From contig JAAZHX010000183.1 of the NCBI GenBank assembly GCA_012510495.1, positions 37,171 to 101,170 of the forward strand: DNA of 64,000 bases, read 5' to 3'. The notes under the pieces are model-generated. The model was not told the DNA's origin, ran no database searches, and worked only from the letters and a program-made list of their open reading frames with translations. The first letter of the stretch is position 1; each line of letters starts with the position of its first letter. Position numbers and translations under genes: made by a program. Of the stretch, positions 8,824 through 17,891 are shown piece after piece. Source of the DNA: Smithella sp. Lineage in GTDB: Bacteria > Desulfobacterota > Syntrophia > Syntrophales > Smithellaceae.

Positions 8824-10944
8824 ATGCAATTTTCTGAGCGCGTTTTTTGCGGCGAGCTTTCTTCTGAAGACATCGGCCGCCGGGTGCTCCTGGCCGGCTG
8901 GGTGGACGCTTTCCGCGATCACGGCGGCCTTTTGTTTATCCACCTGCGCGACCGCAGCGGTATTGTGCAGATTGTCTTCAGCCCGGACGCCGCCGCGAAT
9001 GATGTCTGCCGTCAGGCGGCCTTGCTGCGCTCCGAATACTGTATAGCGGTTTCGGGCGACGTTCGAAAACGCCTCGCGGGGACGGAAAATCCCAACATCG
9101 AAACGGGACAGATCGAAGTGTTCGTGACGGAGCTTGCGGTGCTGTCCGAATCGGACGCTCTGCCCTTCTCCGTTTCCGACAAGGCAATGGTGGCGGGCGC
9201 TTTGTCCGTCGGCTCGGACCACGTGGCCGAGGACCTGCGCCTTCAGTACCGGTATCTGGACATCCGCCGCCCCGCCATGCGCGACAATCTGATGGCGCGG
9301 CACCGCATTTTCCGGTGCGTCCGGGAATTTCTGGATTCCCGGGGATTCGTGGAAATCGAAACGCCGGTGCTTACGGCCAGCACGCCCGAGGGCGCACGCG
9401 ACTACCTGGTCCCCAGCCGGATCCATCCTCAGAATTTCTACGCTCTGCCCCAGTCGCCGCAGCTCTTCAAACAGCTGTTGATGATCGGCGGCATGGAGCG
9501 CTACTTTCAGCTCGCGCGCTGCTTCCGCGACGAGGACCTGCGCCCCAACCGCCAGCCGGAATTCACGCAGCTCGACATCGAAGCGTCCTTCATCGATGAA
9601 GAGTTTCTCTACGAACTGATTGAGGAGCTGACCGTCCGGATGTTTGCGATCGGCGGCATCGACCTGCCCCGGCCCTTCGCACGCATGACCTACACGGAAG
9701 CGATGGACACGACCGGCTCCGACCGGCCCGACCTGCGCTTCGGGCTTCGCTTCGTTGACGTGACGGACGTCTTTTCCGAAACCCGTTATTCGATTTTCCG
9801 CCAGATCCTCCAGCGCGGCGGCTGCATCAAGGGCATCAACATTCAGGGCCAGTCGGAAAAACTCAGCAAGAACGTTTTGCAAAACGAATACGCCAGGGAG
9901 ATCGCGCCGTCGTTCGGCGCCAAGGGCATGACGTGGATGCGCGCCGAAGGCGGGAAGCTCGAATCCAACATCGTCCAGTTTTTCAGCGGGCAGGAGCTGG
10001 CTGAATTGAAGCGCCTTTTTGCGGTTTCCGACGGGGACGTGCTCATTCTGATCGCCGATCCTTCCTACGCGGTGGCGACCTCCGCGCTGGGCCAGCTTCG
10101 TCTGCACCTGGCCGACCGCCTGGGCCTGATTCCCGAAAACAGTTTTTACCCGGTCTGGATCACGGAGTTCCCGCTCTTTGAACCCACGGATGAAGGGGGC
10201 GTCACCTCGAGCCATCATCCGTTCACCGCGCCGGACCGCGAGGATTTCGATCCGAAAAACCTGGAAGAGCTGCTTTCGCTCAAGTCCCGGGCCTACGATT
10301 TGGTCATGAACGGCGAAGAGCTGGGCGGCGGCAGCATCCGCATCAACAACCGCGACCTGCAGCGCAAGATTTTTGCCGCGCTGGGGCTTTCCGAAGAAGA
10401 GACCCGGGAGAAATTCGGCTTTTTCCTGAGGGCCTTCGATTTCGGCGCGCCGCCGCATGGAGGGCTGGCGCTGGGCATGGACCGCACCGTATCGATGATT
10501 CTGCGGACACCGTCCATCCGCGAAGTGATCGCGTTTCCGAAAAACCGCAGCGCGGTCTGTCCCCTGACGGGCGCGCCTTCGGCGGTCAAGCGCGAGCAGC
10601 TCGCCGAGCTGGGCCTTTTGAATCTGGGCGGCCAGGAGGCGCTGCCGGGAACGGCCGAAAAGGAAGACCCGATCGATCACCTCTCCTGGGTGTCGCGCAT
10701 CGGCATTTCCGCGGCGGAGCGGCCTGTCATGGAGGAGATTCTGGCCGGGGCCGAAGCGCTGGGCCGCCTGGCAAAAGAAAAGGCGGGATCGGAAGAGCCG
10801 ATCCGCACGGTGACGCCGGTGTCCAACCGGATGCGGCCGGGAACAAAGGAGCAACGTTCGGAGCTTGCCGAAAGCGGCAAACTGCTCAAAAGCGCGCCCT
10901 CGGTGAAAGGAAATTATTTCAAAGTCGCCAGCATTCTGGAATAA
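8824..10944 (+). CDS. aspS: Aspartyl-tRNA synthetase fused to a C-terminal GatC-like domain
   Basis: Charges tRNA with aspartate. An ATG at 8815 gives 709 residues, but AAAGG sits only 2 nt before it, so the ATG at 8824 (706 residues) is preferred. Visible parts are the OB anticodon domain, class II motif 2 (FRDEDLRPNRQPEFTQLDIE), the bacterial GAD insertion and motif 3 (GLALGMDR). His at RDHGG and Gly at RLAGTENPN match positions linked to non-discriminating AspRS in Pseudomonas (His31, Gly82). Normal AspRS ends near residue 600. Here about 90 further residues resemble GatC: HLSWVSRIGIS near the start, VTPVSNRMRP in the middle, SAPSVKGNYFKV at the end. A GatA-like gene follows after 15 nt, then gatB. 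I infer a covalent transamidosome making Asp-tRNA(Asn) for conversion to Asn-tRNA(Asn). The GatC call rests on pattern comparison by eye. Confidence 0.85.
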   Translation: MQFSERVFCGELSSEDIGRRVLLAGWVDAFRDHGGLLFIHLRDRSGIVQIVFSPDAAANDVCRQAALLRSEYCIAVSGDVRKRLAGTENPNIETGQIEVFVTELAVLSESDALPFSVSDKAMVAGALSVGSDHVAEDLRLQYRYLDIRRPAMRDNLMARHRIFRCVREFLDSRGFVEIETPVLTASTPEGARDYLVPSRIHPQNFYALPQSPQLFKQLLMIGGMERYFQLARCFRDEDLRPNRQPEFTQLDIEASFIDEEFLYELIEELTVRMFAIGGIDLPRPFARMTYTEAMDTTGSDRPDLRFGLRFVDVTDVFSETRYSIFRQILQRGGCIKGINIQGQSEKLSKNVLQNEYAREIAPSFGAKGMTWMRAEGGKLESNIVQFFSGQELAELKRLFAVSDGDVLILIADPSYAVATSALGQLRLHLADRLGLIPENSFYPVWITEFPLFEPTDEGGVTSSHHPFTAPDREDFDPKNLEELLSLKSRAYDLVMNGEELGGGSIRINNRDLQRKIFAALGLSEEETREKFGFFLRAFDFGAPPHGGLALGMDRTVSMILRTPSIREVIAFPKNRSAVCPLTGAPSAVKREQLAELGLLNLGGQEALPGTAEKEDPIDHLSWVSRIGISAAERPVMEEILAGAEALGRLAKEKAGSEEPIRTVTPVSNRMRPGTKEQRSELAESGKLLKSAPSVKGNYFKVASILE

Positions 10945-10959
10945 AAGGGAGACCCATCC

Positions 10960-12156
10960 ATGGATTCTATTTTTTTCTACCGCAATCCCGACGGCGCCGT
11001 ATCCGGCAACGGCCCGCTTGCGGGACTGAACATCGCGATTCAACCCAATATCTCAAAGGCGGGCTGGCCGGTTGATGCGGGCTCCCGGGCGTTGGCCAAT
11101 TTCACAGCGCTCGAAGACGCAACCGTCGTTGACCGTCTTTCCCGGTCCGGCGCATTTTTATGCGGCTCGACAAAAACAAGTGAATTCGGCTTCGGCCTGG
11201 CGGGAAGCCGTGCGGGCGAAGCCGTAAAGCAGAAGATCGCCGATACGGAACTGGTTTTGGACATGACAGGGGAGGCCCGCCTGGCTGCCGCGGCGGCGGG
11301 CGTCTGCGGCTTCAAGCCCAGCTACGGCCTGGTGTCGCACTTCGGCCTGATCGATCTGATATTTTCGATGGAAGCCTGCGGCGTTCTTTCCTCATCGATT
11401 CAAAATACTCGCGAAATATTGAAAGCCGTCGCCGGTCCGGACGAAAAGGATTTTTCGCTGCCCAATGAAAGTGTTCCGGATTTTACGGCGCCGCCTATCG
11501 ACCCGACAAAAACTGCGATCGGCGTTCCGGCCGAAGCGCAAAACGACCTGACGGACGCACAGCGGAAAAAATTCCGCCTGTCGATTGAGGAACTTTCGCA
11601 AGCAGGCTTTGCCGTCCGGGAGGCGTCTTTTCCCGAATGGCCGCTGTTTTTGACGGTTCATAAAATCGTCGGCGCCGTAGAAGCGTCGTCCGCCACGGGC
11701 CGCTACGATTCGGTCCGCTACGGCAAACGAGCGCCGGGCGCCAAAAACTGGAACGAGATGTATCTGGCCTCCCGCGGCGCGGCTTTCGGAACTCTGTTGA
11801 AGAGTTTTTTGTTCCAGGGCGCGTTTTTCCAGTTTCAGCGCTACGCGGCGTATGAAGACGCCTGCCGCATCCGGGCGCGCCTGGTCGCGGATATGAAGAA
11901 ACGGACCGGTGATGTGGATTTCCTGGCGCTTCCGGTTTCCGGCGGCGCGCCCGACCCGAATCCGGCGACGCTCGACGAAACCTACCGGCAATTCGCCTGC
12001 ACGGCGTTTGCCAACGTCACGGGCCAGCCGGCGCTGGTCCTGCCGCCCGCATCCGAAGGGATGACGCCGCTGCAGTTTACGGGGCCAAGGCTTAGCGACG
12101 CGAGGCTGCTGTCCCTGGGCGAACACCTGCTGAAACTGCGCGAGGGAGGGAAATAG
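10960..12156 (+). CDS. GatA-like amidase-fold protein lacking the catalytic residues
   Basis: Clearly related to GatA, the glutaminase subunit of the Glu/Asp-tRNA amidotransferase: GPLAGLNIAI at the start, DATVVDRL, then GVCGFKPSYGLVSHFGL, and FANVTGQPALVLPP near the end. At 398 residues it is about 85 shorter than usual. The amidase-signature residues are gone. The catalytic Lys of the IAVKDN motif is Gln28 (IAIQPN). The glycine/serine-rich loop holding the cis-Ser is deleted. The nucleophile stretch TGGSIRQP reads TGEARLAA, with Ala106 at the Ser position. The frame is intact, with a good ribosome site and typical codon use, so this is not a decaying pseudogene. It sits between the AspRS-GatC fusion and gatB (2-nt gap). 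I infer a structural, non-glutaminase subunit; free ammonia or another amidase would then supply nitrogen. Confidence 0.8.
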   Translation: MDSIFFYRNPDGAVSGNGPLAGLNIAIQPNISKAGWPVDAGSRALANFTALEDATVVDRLSRSGAFLCGSTKTSEFGFGLAGSRAGEAVKQKIADTELVLDMTGEARLAAAAAGVCGFKPSYGLVSHFGLIDLIFSMEACGVLSSSIQNTREILKAVAGPDEKDFSLPNESVPDFTAPPIDPTKTAIGVPAEAQNDLTDAQRKKFRLSIEELSQAGFAVREASFPEWPLFLTVHKIVGAVEASSATGRYDSVRYGKRAPGAKNWNEMYLASRGAAFGTLLKSFLFQGAFFQFQRYAAYEDACRIRARLVADMKKRTGDVDFLALPVSGGAPDPNPATLDETYRQFACTAFANVTGQPALVLPPASEGMTPLQFTGPRLSDARLLSLGEHLLKLREGGK

Positions 12157-12158
12157 CC

Positions 12159-13595
12159 ATGGAATTTGAAGCGGTCATCGGATTGGAAATCCACGTTGAA
12201 CTCAACTGCGCAACCAAAATGTTTTGCGACTGTCCCAACAATCCCGGCGACGATCCCAATACGAATATCTGCCCGACCTGCCTGTGGCTGCCGGGCGCGA
12301 TCCCCCGGTTCAGCGCCGAAGCGCTGGAAAAGGCGTCGCTTCTGTGTCTGGGACTGGGCGCCGAACTCCAGTCGAAAAGCGCCTTCGACCAGAAGGTTTA
12401 CTACTACCCCGACCTTCCGAAAGGCTATCAGCTTTCGCAGGCCCGCCTCCCGCTGGCGCGCGGCGGCGGCATCGACATTGCCGATGAAGACGGCAAGACG
12501 AAAAGATTGCGCATTCACCACGTCCACATGGAAGAAGACGTCGCCAAGCTGGTGCACGAGATGGAGGGGCGCCTTCCGATCAGTCTGGTGGACTTCAACC
12601 GCGCCGGCGCCCCGCTCGTGGAAATCGTCACCGAGCCGGATTTCCGCACACCGCACCACGCCATGGAATTTCTCAAGGCGCTGCGCACGCAGGTGCGCTA
12701 TGTCGGGTCCTCCGAGTGCAGCATGGAAAACGGCACGATGCGCGTGGATGCCAATATTTCCGTGCGTCCCAAAGGAACCAGCCGGATGAATACGAAGGTG
12801 GAAGTCAAAAACATGAACTCCGTCCGCCACGTGGGCGACGCGATCGCGCATGAAATCAGCCGCCAGAGTCAGGCGGTGCAGGCGGGCGAGGCGGTGATCC
12901 TGCACACAAGGCTGTGGGATCCGGAAAAGAAAGCTACGCTCCCGATGCGGGACAAATTCGCGGGTCCGTGTGTGCCCGACCCGATGGCGCCGGTCATCGA
13001 ACTGACGCCGGAATGGATTGAAAAGATGCGTTTGCGTCTTCCGGAAATGCCGGCCGCGCGCGCCGGGCGCTTCGTGAAGCAGCACGGTCTTACCGGTGAG
13101 GAGGCTGCGTTTCTGAGCGAAGATCCCGAAGTCGCGGTGTATTTCGAAGCGCTGGTCGGCCGGGGAATCGCGCCGCGCACGGCCATGCACTGGCTGGCCA
13201 CGCAGCTTATTCCGGCCGTCAAAGAACGAAAAATGGATCTTGCCTCGCAGCCCGTCACGCCGGAGCGCTTCGCGTCGCTTCTGAAGATGCTGGCCGGCGA
13301 TGAAATCAACGCCAACGCGGCGCGCGAAGTGCTGACGCATCTGTTCGAAAGCGACGAGCCGCCGGAGGAAATCGTGAAGGCGCGCGGCTTCAGGCAGGTG
13401 TCCGACACGGGCGCGCTCGAAGCTATGATCGATCAGGTGCTCACGGCGCAGGCCGCGGCCGTGGCCGATTTCCGCGCCGGTCAGGGAAAGGCGCTGGGCT
13501 TTCTGATCGGCCAGGTGATGCAGGCGTCCGGCGGAAAGGCCAACCCGAAAATCATCCGGGAGCTGCTCGCGAAAAAGCTGAACGCGGTTTCATAA
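12159..13595 (+). CDS. gatB: Asp/Glu-tRNA amidotransferase subunit B
   Basis: GatB phosphorylates the side chain of misacylated Asp- or Glu-tRNA and then amidates it. The 478-residue protein has family-normal length. Conserved kinase parts are present: VIGLEIHVEL at the start, zinc-type cysteines (MFCDCP, NICPTCL), YYYPDLPKGYQLSQ, HMEEDVAK, and the family signature VDFNRAGAPLVEIVTEP. The tail domain (QVSDTGALEAMIDQVL through GKALGFLIGQVMQASGGKANP) is also typical. One usual block is changed: the DYRYFPEPD motif is replaced by a shorter AGPCVPDPM. The gene starts 2 nt after the GatA-like stop, with its ribosome site (GAGGGAGG) inside that gene, so translation is probably coupled. Together with the AspRS-GatC fusion it should form an Asn-tRNA(Asn)-making complex. 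Confidence 0.92.
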   Translation: MEFEAVIGLEIHVELNCATKMFCDCPNNPGDDPNTNICPTCLWLPGAIPRFSAEALEKASLLCLGLGAELQSKSAFDQKVYYYPDLPKGYQLSQARLPLARGGGIDIADEDGKTKRLRIHHVHMEEDVAKLVHEMEGRLPISLVDFNRAGAPLVEIVTEPDFRTPHHAMEFLKALRTQVRYVGSSECSMENGTMRVDANISVRPKGTSRMNTKVEVKNMNSVRHVGDAIAHEISRQSQAVQAGEAVILHTRLWDPEKKATLPMRDKFAGPCVPDPMAPVIELTPEWIEKMRLRLPEMPAARAGRFVKQHGLTGEEAAFLSEDPEVAVYFEALVGRGIAPRTAMHWLATQLIPAVKERKMDLASQPVTPERFASLLKMLAGDEINANAAREVLTHLFESDEPPEEIVKARGFRQVSDTGALEAMIDQVLTAQAAAVADFRAGQGKALGFLIGQVMQASGGKANPKIIRELLAKKLNAVS

Positions 13596-13619
13596 AAAAC
13601 GCGGACATAAATGTCCGCG
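13594..13619 (-). terminator. Rho-independent terminator of the waaA-dehydratase-glnS transcript
   Basis: On the minus strand CGCGGACA pairs with TGTCCGCG around a 4-nt loop and is followed by six T. It overlaps the gatB stop codon on the other strand and separates the two convergent operons. Confidence 0.75.
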
Positions 13620-13647
13620 CTACGTCTAAAAAGATAAAAAAGGTGCG

Positions 13648-15336
13648 TCAGCTTTTTTTCAATCCGGCGATTTTGGCCCAGGAATCCCGCAGGGGGACGA
13701 CACGGTTGAAGACGGGCCCGCCCGCGGTCGAATCCGGATCCGCACAGAAATACCCCAGCCGTTCAAACTGGTAGCGGTCCCCGGGGCGCGCGTCTTTGAG
13801 GCTTGCCTCCGCGCAGCAGGCCGAAAGCGTTTCCAGGGAATCCGGGTTCAGATAGCTCAGAAACTCATCTTCGCCGCCCGGATCTTCGATCGTGAACAGG
13901 CGGTCGTAAAGACGAACCTCGGCAGGCACGGCATGGGCCGCCGATACCCAGTGGATGACGCCCTGCACCTTGCGTCCGTCTGCGGGCGGCGCGCTGCGGG
14001 TGGCCGGATCGTAGGAGCAGTGGATTTCCGTCGCCTCGCCGGTCTTTTCGTCTTTGAGCATTCTTTCAAATTTGATGATGTAGGCGTTGCGCAGGCGGAC
14101 TTCCCGCCCGGGTCCGAGGCGGTTGTACTTCTTGGGAGGATCTTCCATGAAGTCGTCGCGCTCGATATACAGCTCCCGGGAAAAGGGAACCTTTCTCGTT
14201 CCCATCTCGGGATGCTGCGGATGGTTGGCGCAGTCGAATTCTTCCGTCTGGTTTTCCGGATAATTGTCGATGACGACCTTGAGCGGACGCAGAACACACA
14301 TGGCCCGGGGCGCCTTTTCGTTGAGGTCTTCGCGGACACAGTGCTCCAGCAGGGAAACGTCGATCAGGTTGTCGTTTTTGGCCACGCCGATCTCGGCGCA
14401 GAAATTCCGGATTGCTTCAGGCGTATAGCCCCGCCGCCGCATCCCCGTCACGGTGGGCATGCGCGGGTCATCCCAGCCTTTCACGTTCTTGCTTCTCACC
14501 AGGTCGATGAGCCTGCGCTTGCTCAACACCGTGTAGCTCAGGTTGAGCCTTGCAAATTCGATCTGCCGGGGCCGATCGCCGGAAATCAGCTTTTCGACGA
14601 TCCAGTCGTAGAGCGGACGGTTGTTTTCAAACTCCAGCGTGCAGATGGAATGCGTGATATTCTCCAGAGCGTCGGAGAGGCAGTGCGCGAAGTCGTACAT
14701 CGGATAAATCACCCACCGGTCTCCCGTCCGGTAGTGCGGTTCGCGCTTGATCCGGTATAAAACCGGGTCCCGCATGACGATATTGGGCGCCGCCATATCG
14801 ATTTTGGCGCGCAGCGTGTGAGCGCCGTCCGGGAATTCACCGGCCCTCATCCGGACGAACAGGTCCAGGTTTTCTTCCACCGGACGGCCGCGGTAGGGGC
14901 TTTCCTTTCCCGGATCGGTAAAGGTTCCGCGGTGTTCCCGCACTTCGTCGGCGTTCAGGCTGCAGACGTAGGCGTTACCGGTCCGGATGAGCTCTACGGC
15001 AAATGCGTAGAGCTTTTCAAAATAGTCTGAGGCGTAAAACAGACGATCGCCCCAGTCAAATCCCAGCCAGCGGACATCGCGGATAATGGATTCGACGTAT
15101 TCCATGGACTCGCCCGCCGGATCAGTGTCGTCAAGCCTCAGGTTGCAGGTTCCCGAATACTGCGCCGCGATGCCGAAATTGAGGCATACGGATTTGGCGT
15201 GTCCGATATGAATGTAGCCGTTGGGTTCGGGCGGGAAGCGGGTCGCCACGCACCCTTCGTGTTTACCGATGCGAAGGCCCTCTTCGATGATATCCCGGAT
15301 AAAGTCGCCCGGGGAGGGGGTTGACAAAACGGACAT
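13648..15336 (-). CDS. glnS: Glutaminyl-tRNA synthetase
   Basis: This 562-residue class I synthetase charges tRNA(Gln) directly. The HIGH motif is [12 protein letters not shown] (about residues 38-49), and the KMSKS-type loop reads VLSKRRL. The GlnRS-specific stretches DDTDPAGE and [17 protein letters not shown] are present, as is the two-barrel C-terminal anticodon region. No YqeY or other extra C-terminal domain is fused. It ends a minus-strand run waaA, dehydratase, glnS with short gaps and a terminator behind it. Because GlnRS is present, the amidotransferase genes on the facing strand should not be needed for Gln-tRNA(Gln), which points them towards Asn-tRNA(Asn). Confidence 0.95.
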   Translation of the reverse strand: MSVLSTPSPGDFIRDIIEEGLRIGKHEGCVATRFPPEPNGYIHIGHAKSVCLNFGIAAQYSGTCNLRLDDTDPAGESMEYVESIIRDVRWLGFDWGDRLFYASDYFEKLYAFAVELIRTGNAYVCSLNADEVREHRGTFTDPGKESPYRGRPVEENLDLFVRMRAGEFPDGAHTLRAKIDMAAPNIVMRDPVLYRIKREPHYRTGDRWVIYPMYDFAHCLSDALENITHSICTLEFENNRPLYDWIVEKLISGDRPRQIEFARLNLSYTVLSKRRLIDLVRSKNVKGWDDPRMPTVTGMRRRGYTPEAIRNFCAEIGVAKNDNLIDVSLLEHCVREDLNEKAPRAMCVLRPLKVVIDNYPENQTEEFDCANHPQHPEMGTRKVPFSRELYIERDDFMEDPPKKYNRLGPGREVRLRNAYIIKFERMLKDEKTGEATEIHCSYDPATRSAPPADGRKVQGVIHWVSAAHAVPAEVRLYDRLFTIEDPGGEDEFLSYLNPDSLETLSACCAEASLKDARPGDRYQFERLGYFCADPDSTAGGPVFNRVVPLRDSWAKIAGLKKS

Positions 15337-15367
15337 AGCGCAAAAAAACTCCTTTAAAAATTGAAAT

Positions 15368-16351
15368 TCAACAACTGACGGCTTTTCTCAGATCGTCCAT
15401 TTTCAGGTTGCCGCCGGACATGATCATGACCACCTTTTTACCCGCCAGCCGGTCCCTGATTTTATAGGCGGCCATCAAAGAAACGGCGCCCGCGGCTTCG
15501 GCCGCGTTGTGGGTGGTCGTCAGCGCCATTTTCATTCCTTCCAGAATCTCGTCTTCGGTCAGCAGCACGACGTCATTGATGGTGTTTTTGAGAATGGCGA
15601 AGGGCAGATGGAACACGCTTCGCGCGGCAAGGCCGTCGGCCATGGTATGGGCGTCATCCAGCGTGACGATCTCCCCCTTCTTCCAGGACGCGTAAAAGGA
15701 AGGAACATTTTGGGGCTCCACGCCGATGATCTCGATGGCGGGATTGACGGCGTGGACGGTTTTCAGCAAAGAGGCACACCCCGCACCCCCACCGATGGGG
15801 CAAATGATCACATCGACCTGCGGCAGGTCCTCCAGAATCTCCAGCCCCACGGTGGCCAGACCGTTTAAGATTTCCGGCTCGTTGCCCTGCCGGACATAGT
15901 AATATCCGGCGCTGTCCACCAGTTCCTCGCAGTAGGACTGGGCGTCGTAGAAGTCTTTTCCGTTGACAATGACTTCCGCGCCGTAGTTTTCGATGATGCG
16001 ATTGATTTCCGGGTTGTTATTTTCCGGAACGACCACCGTGCACGGCACGCGGAACCACTGGCCCGCCCAGGCCATCGCCAGGCCATGATTGCCCCGGGTC
16101 GCGACCAGAATGCCGGCTTCCAGCTCCTCGCGGGACATGTGGTGAAAGAAGTTGAGGGCGCCCCGAATCTTGAAGGATCCGGTTGGATTGTGGTTTTCAT
16201 GCTTGACAAAGGCTTCACAGCCGAGAAGCCTGGTGAGTTCCGAGTAACAGATCAGATTCGTCCGGTTGAGGTACTTGTAGATCACCGACTTCGCCATCAG
16301 AGTCCTGGTCAGATTAACCTGCTCGCTTAGCGCTTCGTATTTTTTCTGCAT
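15368..16351 (-). CDS. PLP-dependent threonine/serine dehydratase (ammonia-lyase)
   Basis: This 327-residue fold-type II PLP enzyme probably deaminates threonine (to 2-oxobutyrate) or serine. The PLP lysine is Lys61 in [10 protein letters not shown], and the phosphate-binding glycine loop is [11 protein letters not shown]. There is no C-terminal ACT domain, so it resembles the short catabolic form or a serine racemase/dehydratase rather than the Ile-feedback-regulated IlvA. It sits between waaA and glnS on the same strand, which says little about its role. It could supply 2-oxobutyrate to the ilv operon at 58-64 kb, but this is only an inference. Confidence 0.85.
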   Translation of the reverse strand: MQKKYEALSEQVNLTRTLMAKSVIYKYLNRTNLICYSELTRLLGCEAFVKHENHNPTGSFKIRGALNFFHHMSREELEAGILVATRGNHGLAMAWAGQWFRVPCTVVVPENNNPEINRIIENYGAEVIVNGKDFYDAQSYCEELVDSAGYYYVRQGNEPEILNGLATVGLEILEDLPQVDVIICPIGGGAGCASLLKTVHAVNPAIEIIGVEPQNVPSFYASWKKGEIVTLDDAHTMADGLAARSVFHLPFAILKNTINDVVLLTEDEILEGMKMALTTTHNAAEAAGAVSLMAAYKIRDRLAGKKVVMIMSGGNLKMDDLRKAVSC

Positions 16352-16408
16352 AGATAACCTCCCTGGCCGTAGCAGCCGCTTTCTTTTAATCCACTTTTCC
16401 CCCCGGCG

Positions 16409-17740
16409 TCAAGTGAACTTCACCTTCGGCCTTTGATCTTCAGCCTGATCCCCTAAATACTTGATCACCATTTCCGCGTAGCGTTTTGCGGCGCCCCGGT
16501 TGGCCAGGACAACCGCCCGGCCCCGTTCGCCCCGCGCCTGTGCATTCTGTGGATCGGCAAGCGTCTGCAGGATTTTTTCCTGGAGCTCCCGGGCGCCGCG
16601 AATGCGGATGCCGGCACCCGCCGCCTCCAGGAGCGCGGCTTCCGAGCTGAAATCGTCCATGGACGGACCGTAAAAAATCACTTTTCCCCAGGCCGCCGCT
16701 TCCAGAATATTCTGGCCGCCCCTCGGCACGAGCGAGCCGCCGCAGTAAACCACCGTCGCCAGTGAATACACCTTGAAAAGCTCGCCGATCACATCGACGA
16801 CGATCACTTTCTCCTCCCGGCGGGCCTGACCACTGTTGATCTGCGTCGCCGTGATGATATCCTGGAATCCCGCCTCCCGCAGAAGCCGGAGCACATCGCC
16901 TCCGCGTTCAATGTGGCGCGGCACAACAATCATCCGAAAATCAGGATCGCGCGCCAGCAGCTCCCGATATACCCGGATCACAGCTTCCTCTTCGCCCGGA
17001 TGCGTGCTTCCCGCGACAAGAAATTTCTCGCGGGGACGCACATGGAAGCGGCGGGCAATCTCTTCCTGCAGGACCGGCGACGCCATTGCCGCCAGGGCAT
17101 CGTATTTGGTGTTGCCCAGAACGCGGATCTTTCCCGGGTCCATTCCCATGCCGGCGATCCGGGAAGCGTCCACTTCGGAAATCATCCCGGCGGCGTCCAC
17201 GTTTTTCAGAATCCGACGCCAGAAAAAGCGCGTCCGGCGGTACCTGGCAAAAGAGCGGGGGGAAAGACGGCCGTTCACCATCACAACGGAAACGCTTCGC
17301 TTCCGGCAGGCGGCCAGAAAATTGGGCCACAGCTCCGTCTCCACCGGGACAAACACCTCCGGACGGACGACATCCAGCATATGACCGACGCTGAAAGAAA
17401 GATCAAGAGGGAAATAAATAAACGCATCCGCGCCCTTTACCAGTCTTTGCGCCATGCCCTGGCCGGTTTCCGTCGAAGTTGAAAAAACAATCCGAACGTC
17501 CGGCCTTTTCGCCTTCAACGCCGCGACGACCGGAGCGGCAGCCGTCACCTCTCCCACGGAAACCGCGTGAATCCAGACGCGCCGGCCGGGCGTGATGCCC
17601 GCCAGCAGGTGGTCCTGGCGCGTGCCCAGCTTCTGAAGGAAACTATGGCGGTACTTGCCCGCGAAAGCCATTTTGAAAAAAACAAACAGCAGCCCCGGAA
17701 CCGCCGCGATCGTCAGAAGCATGTTATAGACCAGTCTCAT
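16409..17740 (-). CDS. waaA: 3-deoxy-D-manno-octulosonic acid (Kdo) transferase
   Basis: This 443-residue GT30-family enzyme transfers Kdo from CMP-Kdo to lipid A precursor at the inner membrane. An N-terminal hydrophobic segment (about residues 4-24) is the expected membrane anchor. Family patterns are present: VWIHAVSVGEV with the catalytic-type Glu, FSTSTETGQ, PVETELWPNF, AGSTHPGEEE and YCGGSLVPRGGQNILE. Length is typical. Its presence shows the host makes lipopolysaccharide. It is the first gene of the minus-strand run that continues to the dehydratase and glnS. Confidence 0.95.
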   Translation of the reverse strand: MRLVYNMLLTIAAVPGLLFVFFKMAFAGKYRHSFLQKLGTRQDHLLAGITPGRRVWIHAVSVGEVTAAAPVVAALKAKRPDVRIVFSTSTETGQGMAQRLVKGADAFIYFPLDLSFSVGHMLDVVRPEVFVPVETELWPNFLAACRKRSVSVVMVNGRLSPRSFARYRRTRFFWRRILKNVDAAGMISEVDASRIAGMGMDPGKIRVLGNTKYDALAAMASPVLQEEIARRFHVRPREKFLVAGSTHPGEEEAVIRVYRELLARDPDFRMIVVPRHIERGGDVLRLLREAGFQDIITATQINSGQARREEKVIVVDVIGELFKVYSLATVVYCGGSLVPRGGQNILEAAAWGKVIFYGPSMDDFSSEAALLEAAGAGIRIRGARELQEKILQTLADPQNAQARGERGRAVVLANRGAAKRYAEMVIKYLGDQAEDQRPKVKFT

Positions 17741-17837
17741 GCGCGCATCTTTGATTTTTTCAGCTTTGGTGTCAAGAAGAAAGGAGTGGATGGTGAATGG
17801 TTGATAATTGAACTTTAACTATCCACTATCCTGTAGG

Positions 17838-17864
17838 TTGACATGTGCAATACTTTGGTATATT
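17838..17864 (+). promoter_or_regulatory. Probable sigma-70 promoter of rpe
   Basis: TTGACA (17838-17843) and TATATT (17859-17864), 15 nt apart, lie about 28 nt before the rpe start codon. The spacer is short. Confidence 0.5.
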
Positions 17865-17891
17865 CGATCCCTTAACGAAAGGAGAACTTTG

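Noticed and set aside
7555..11043. Very long open frame (1162 codons) on the minus strand
   Set aside because: It runs antisense through asd and aspS in a GC-rich stretch, where stop codons are rare on the opposite strand. The protein has no recognisable motifs and the plus-strand genes are certain.
10960..12156. GatA-like gene as a simple pseudogene
   Set aside because: The frame is uninterrupted, the codon use and ribosome site are normal, and translation is probably coupled to gatB. Loss of catalytic residues without decay suggests a retained protein.
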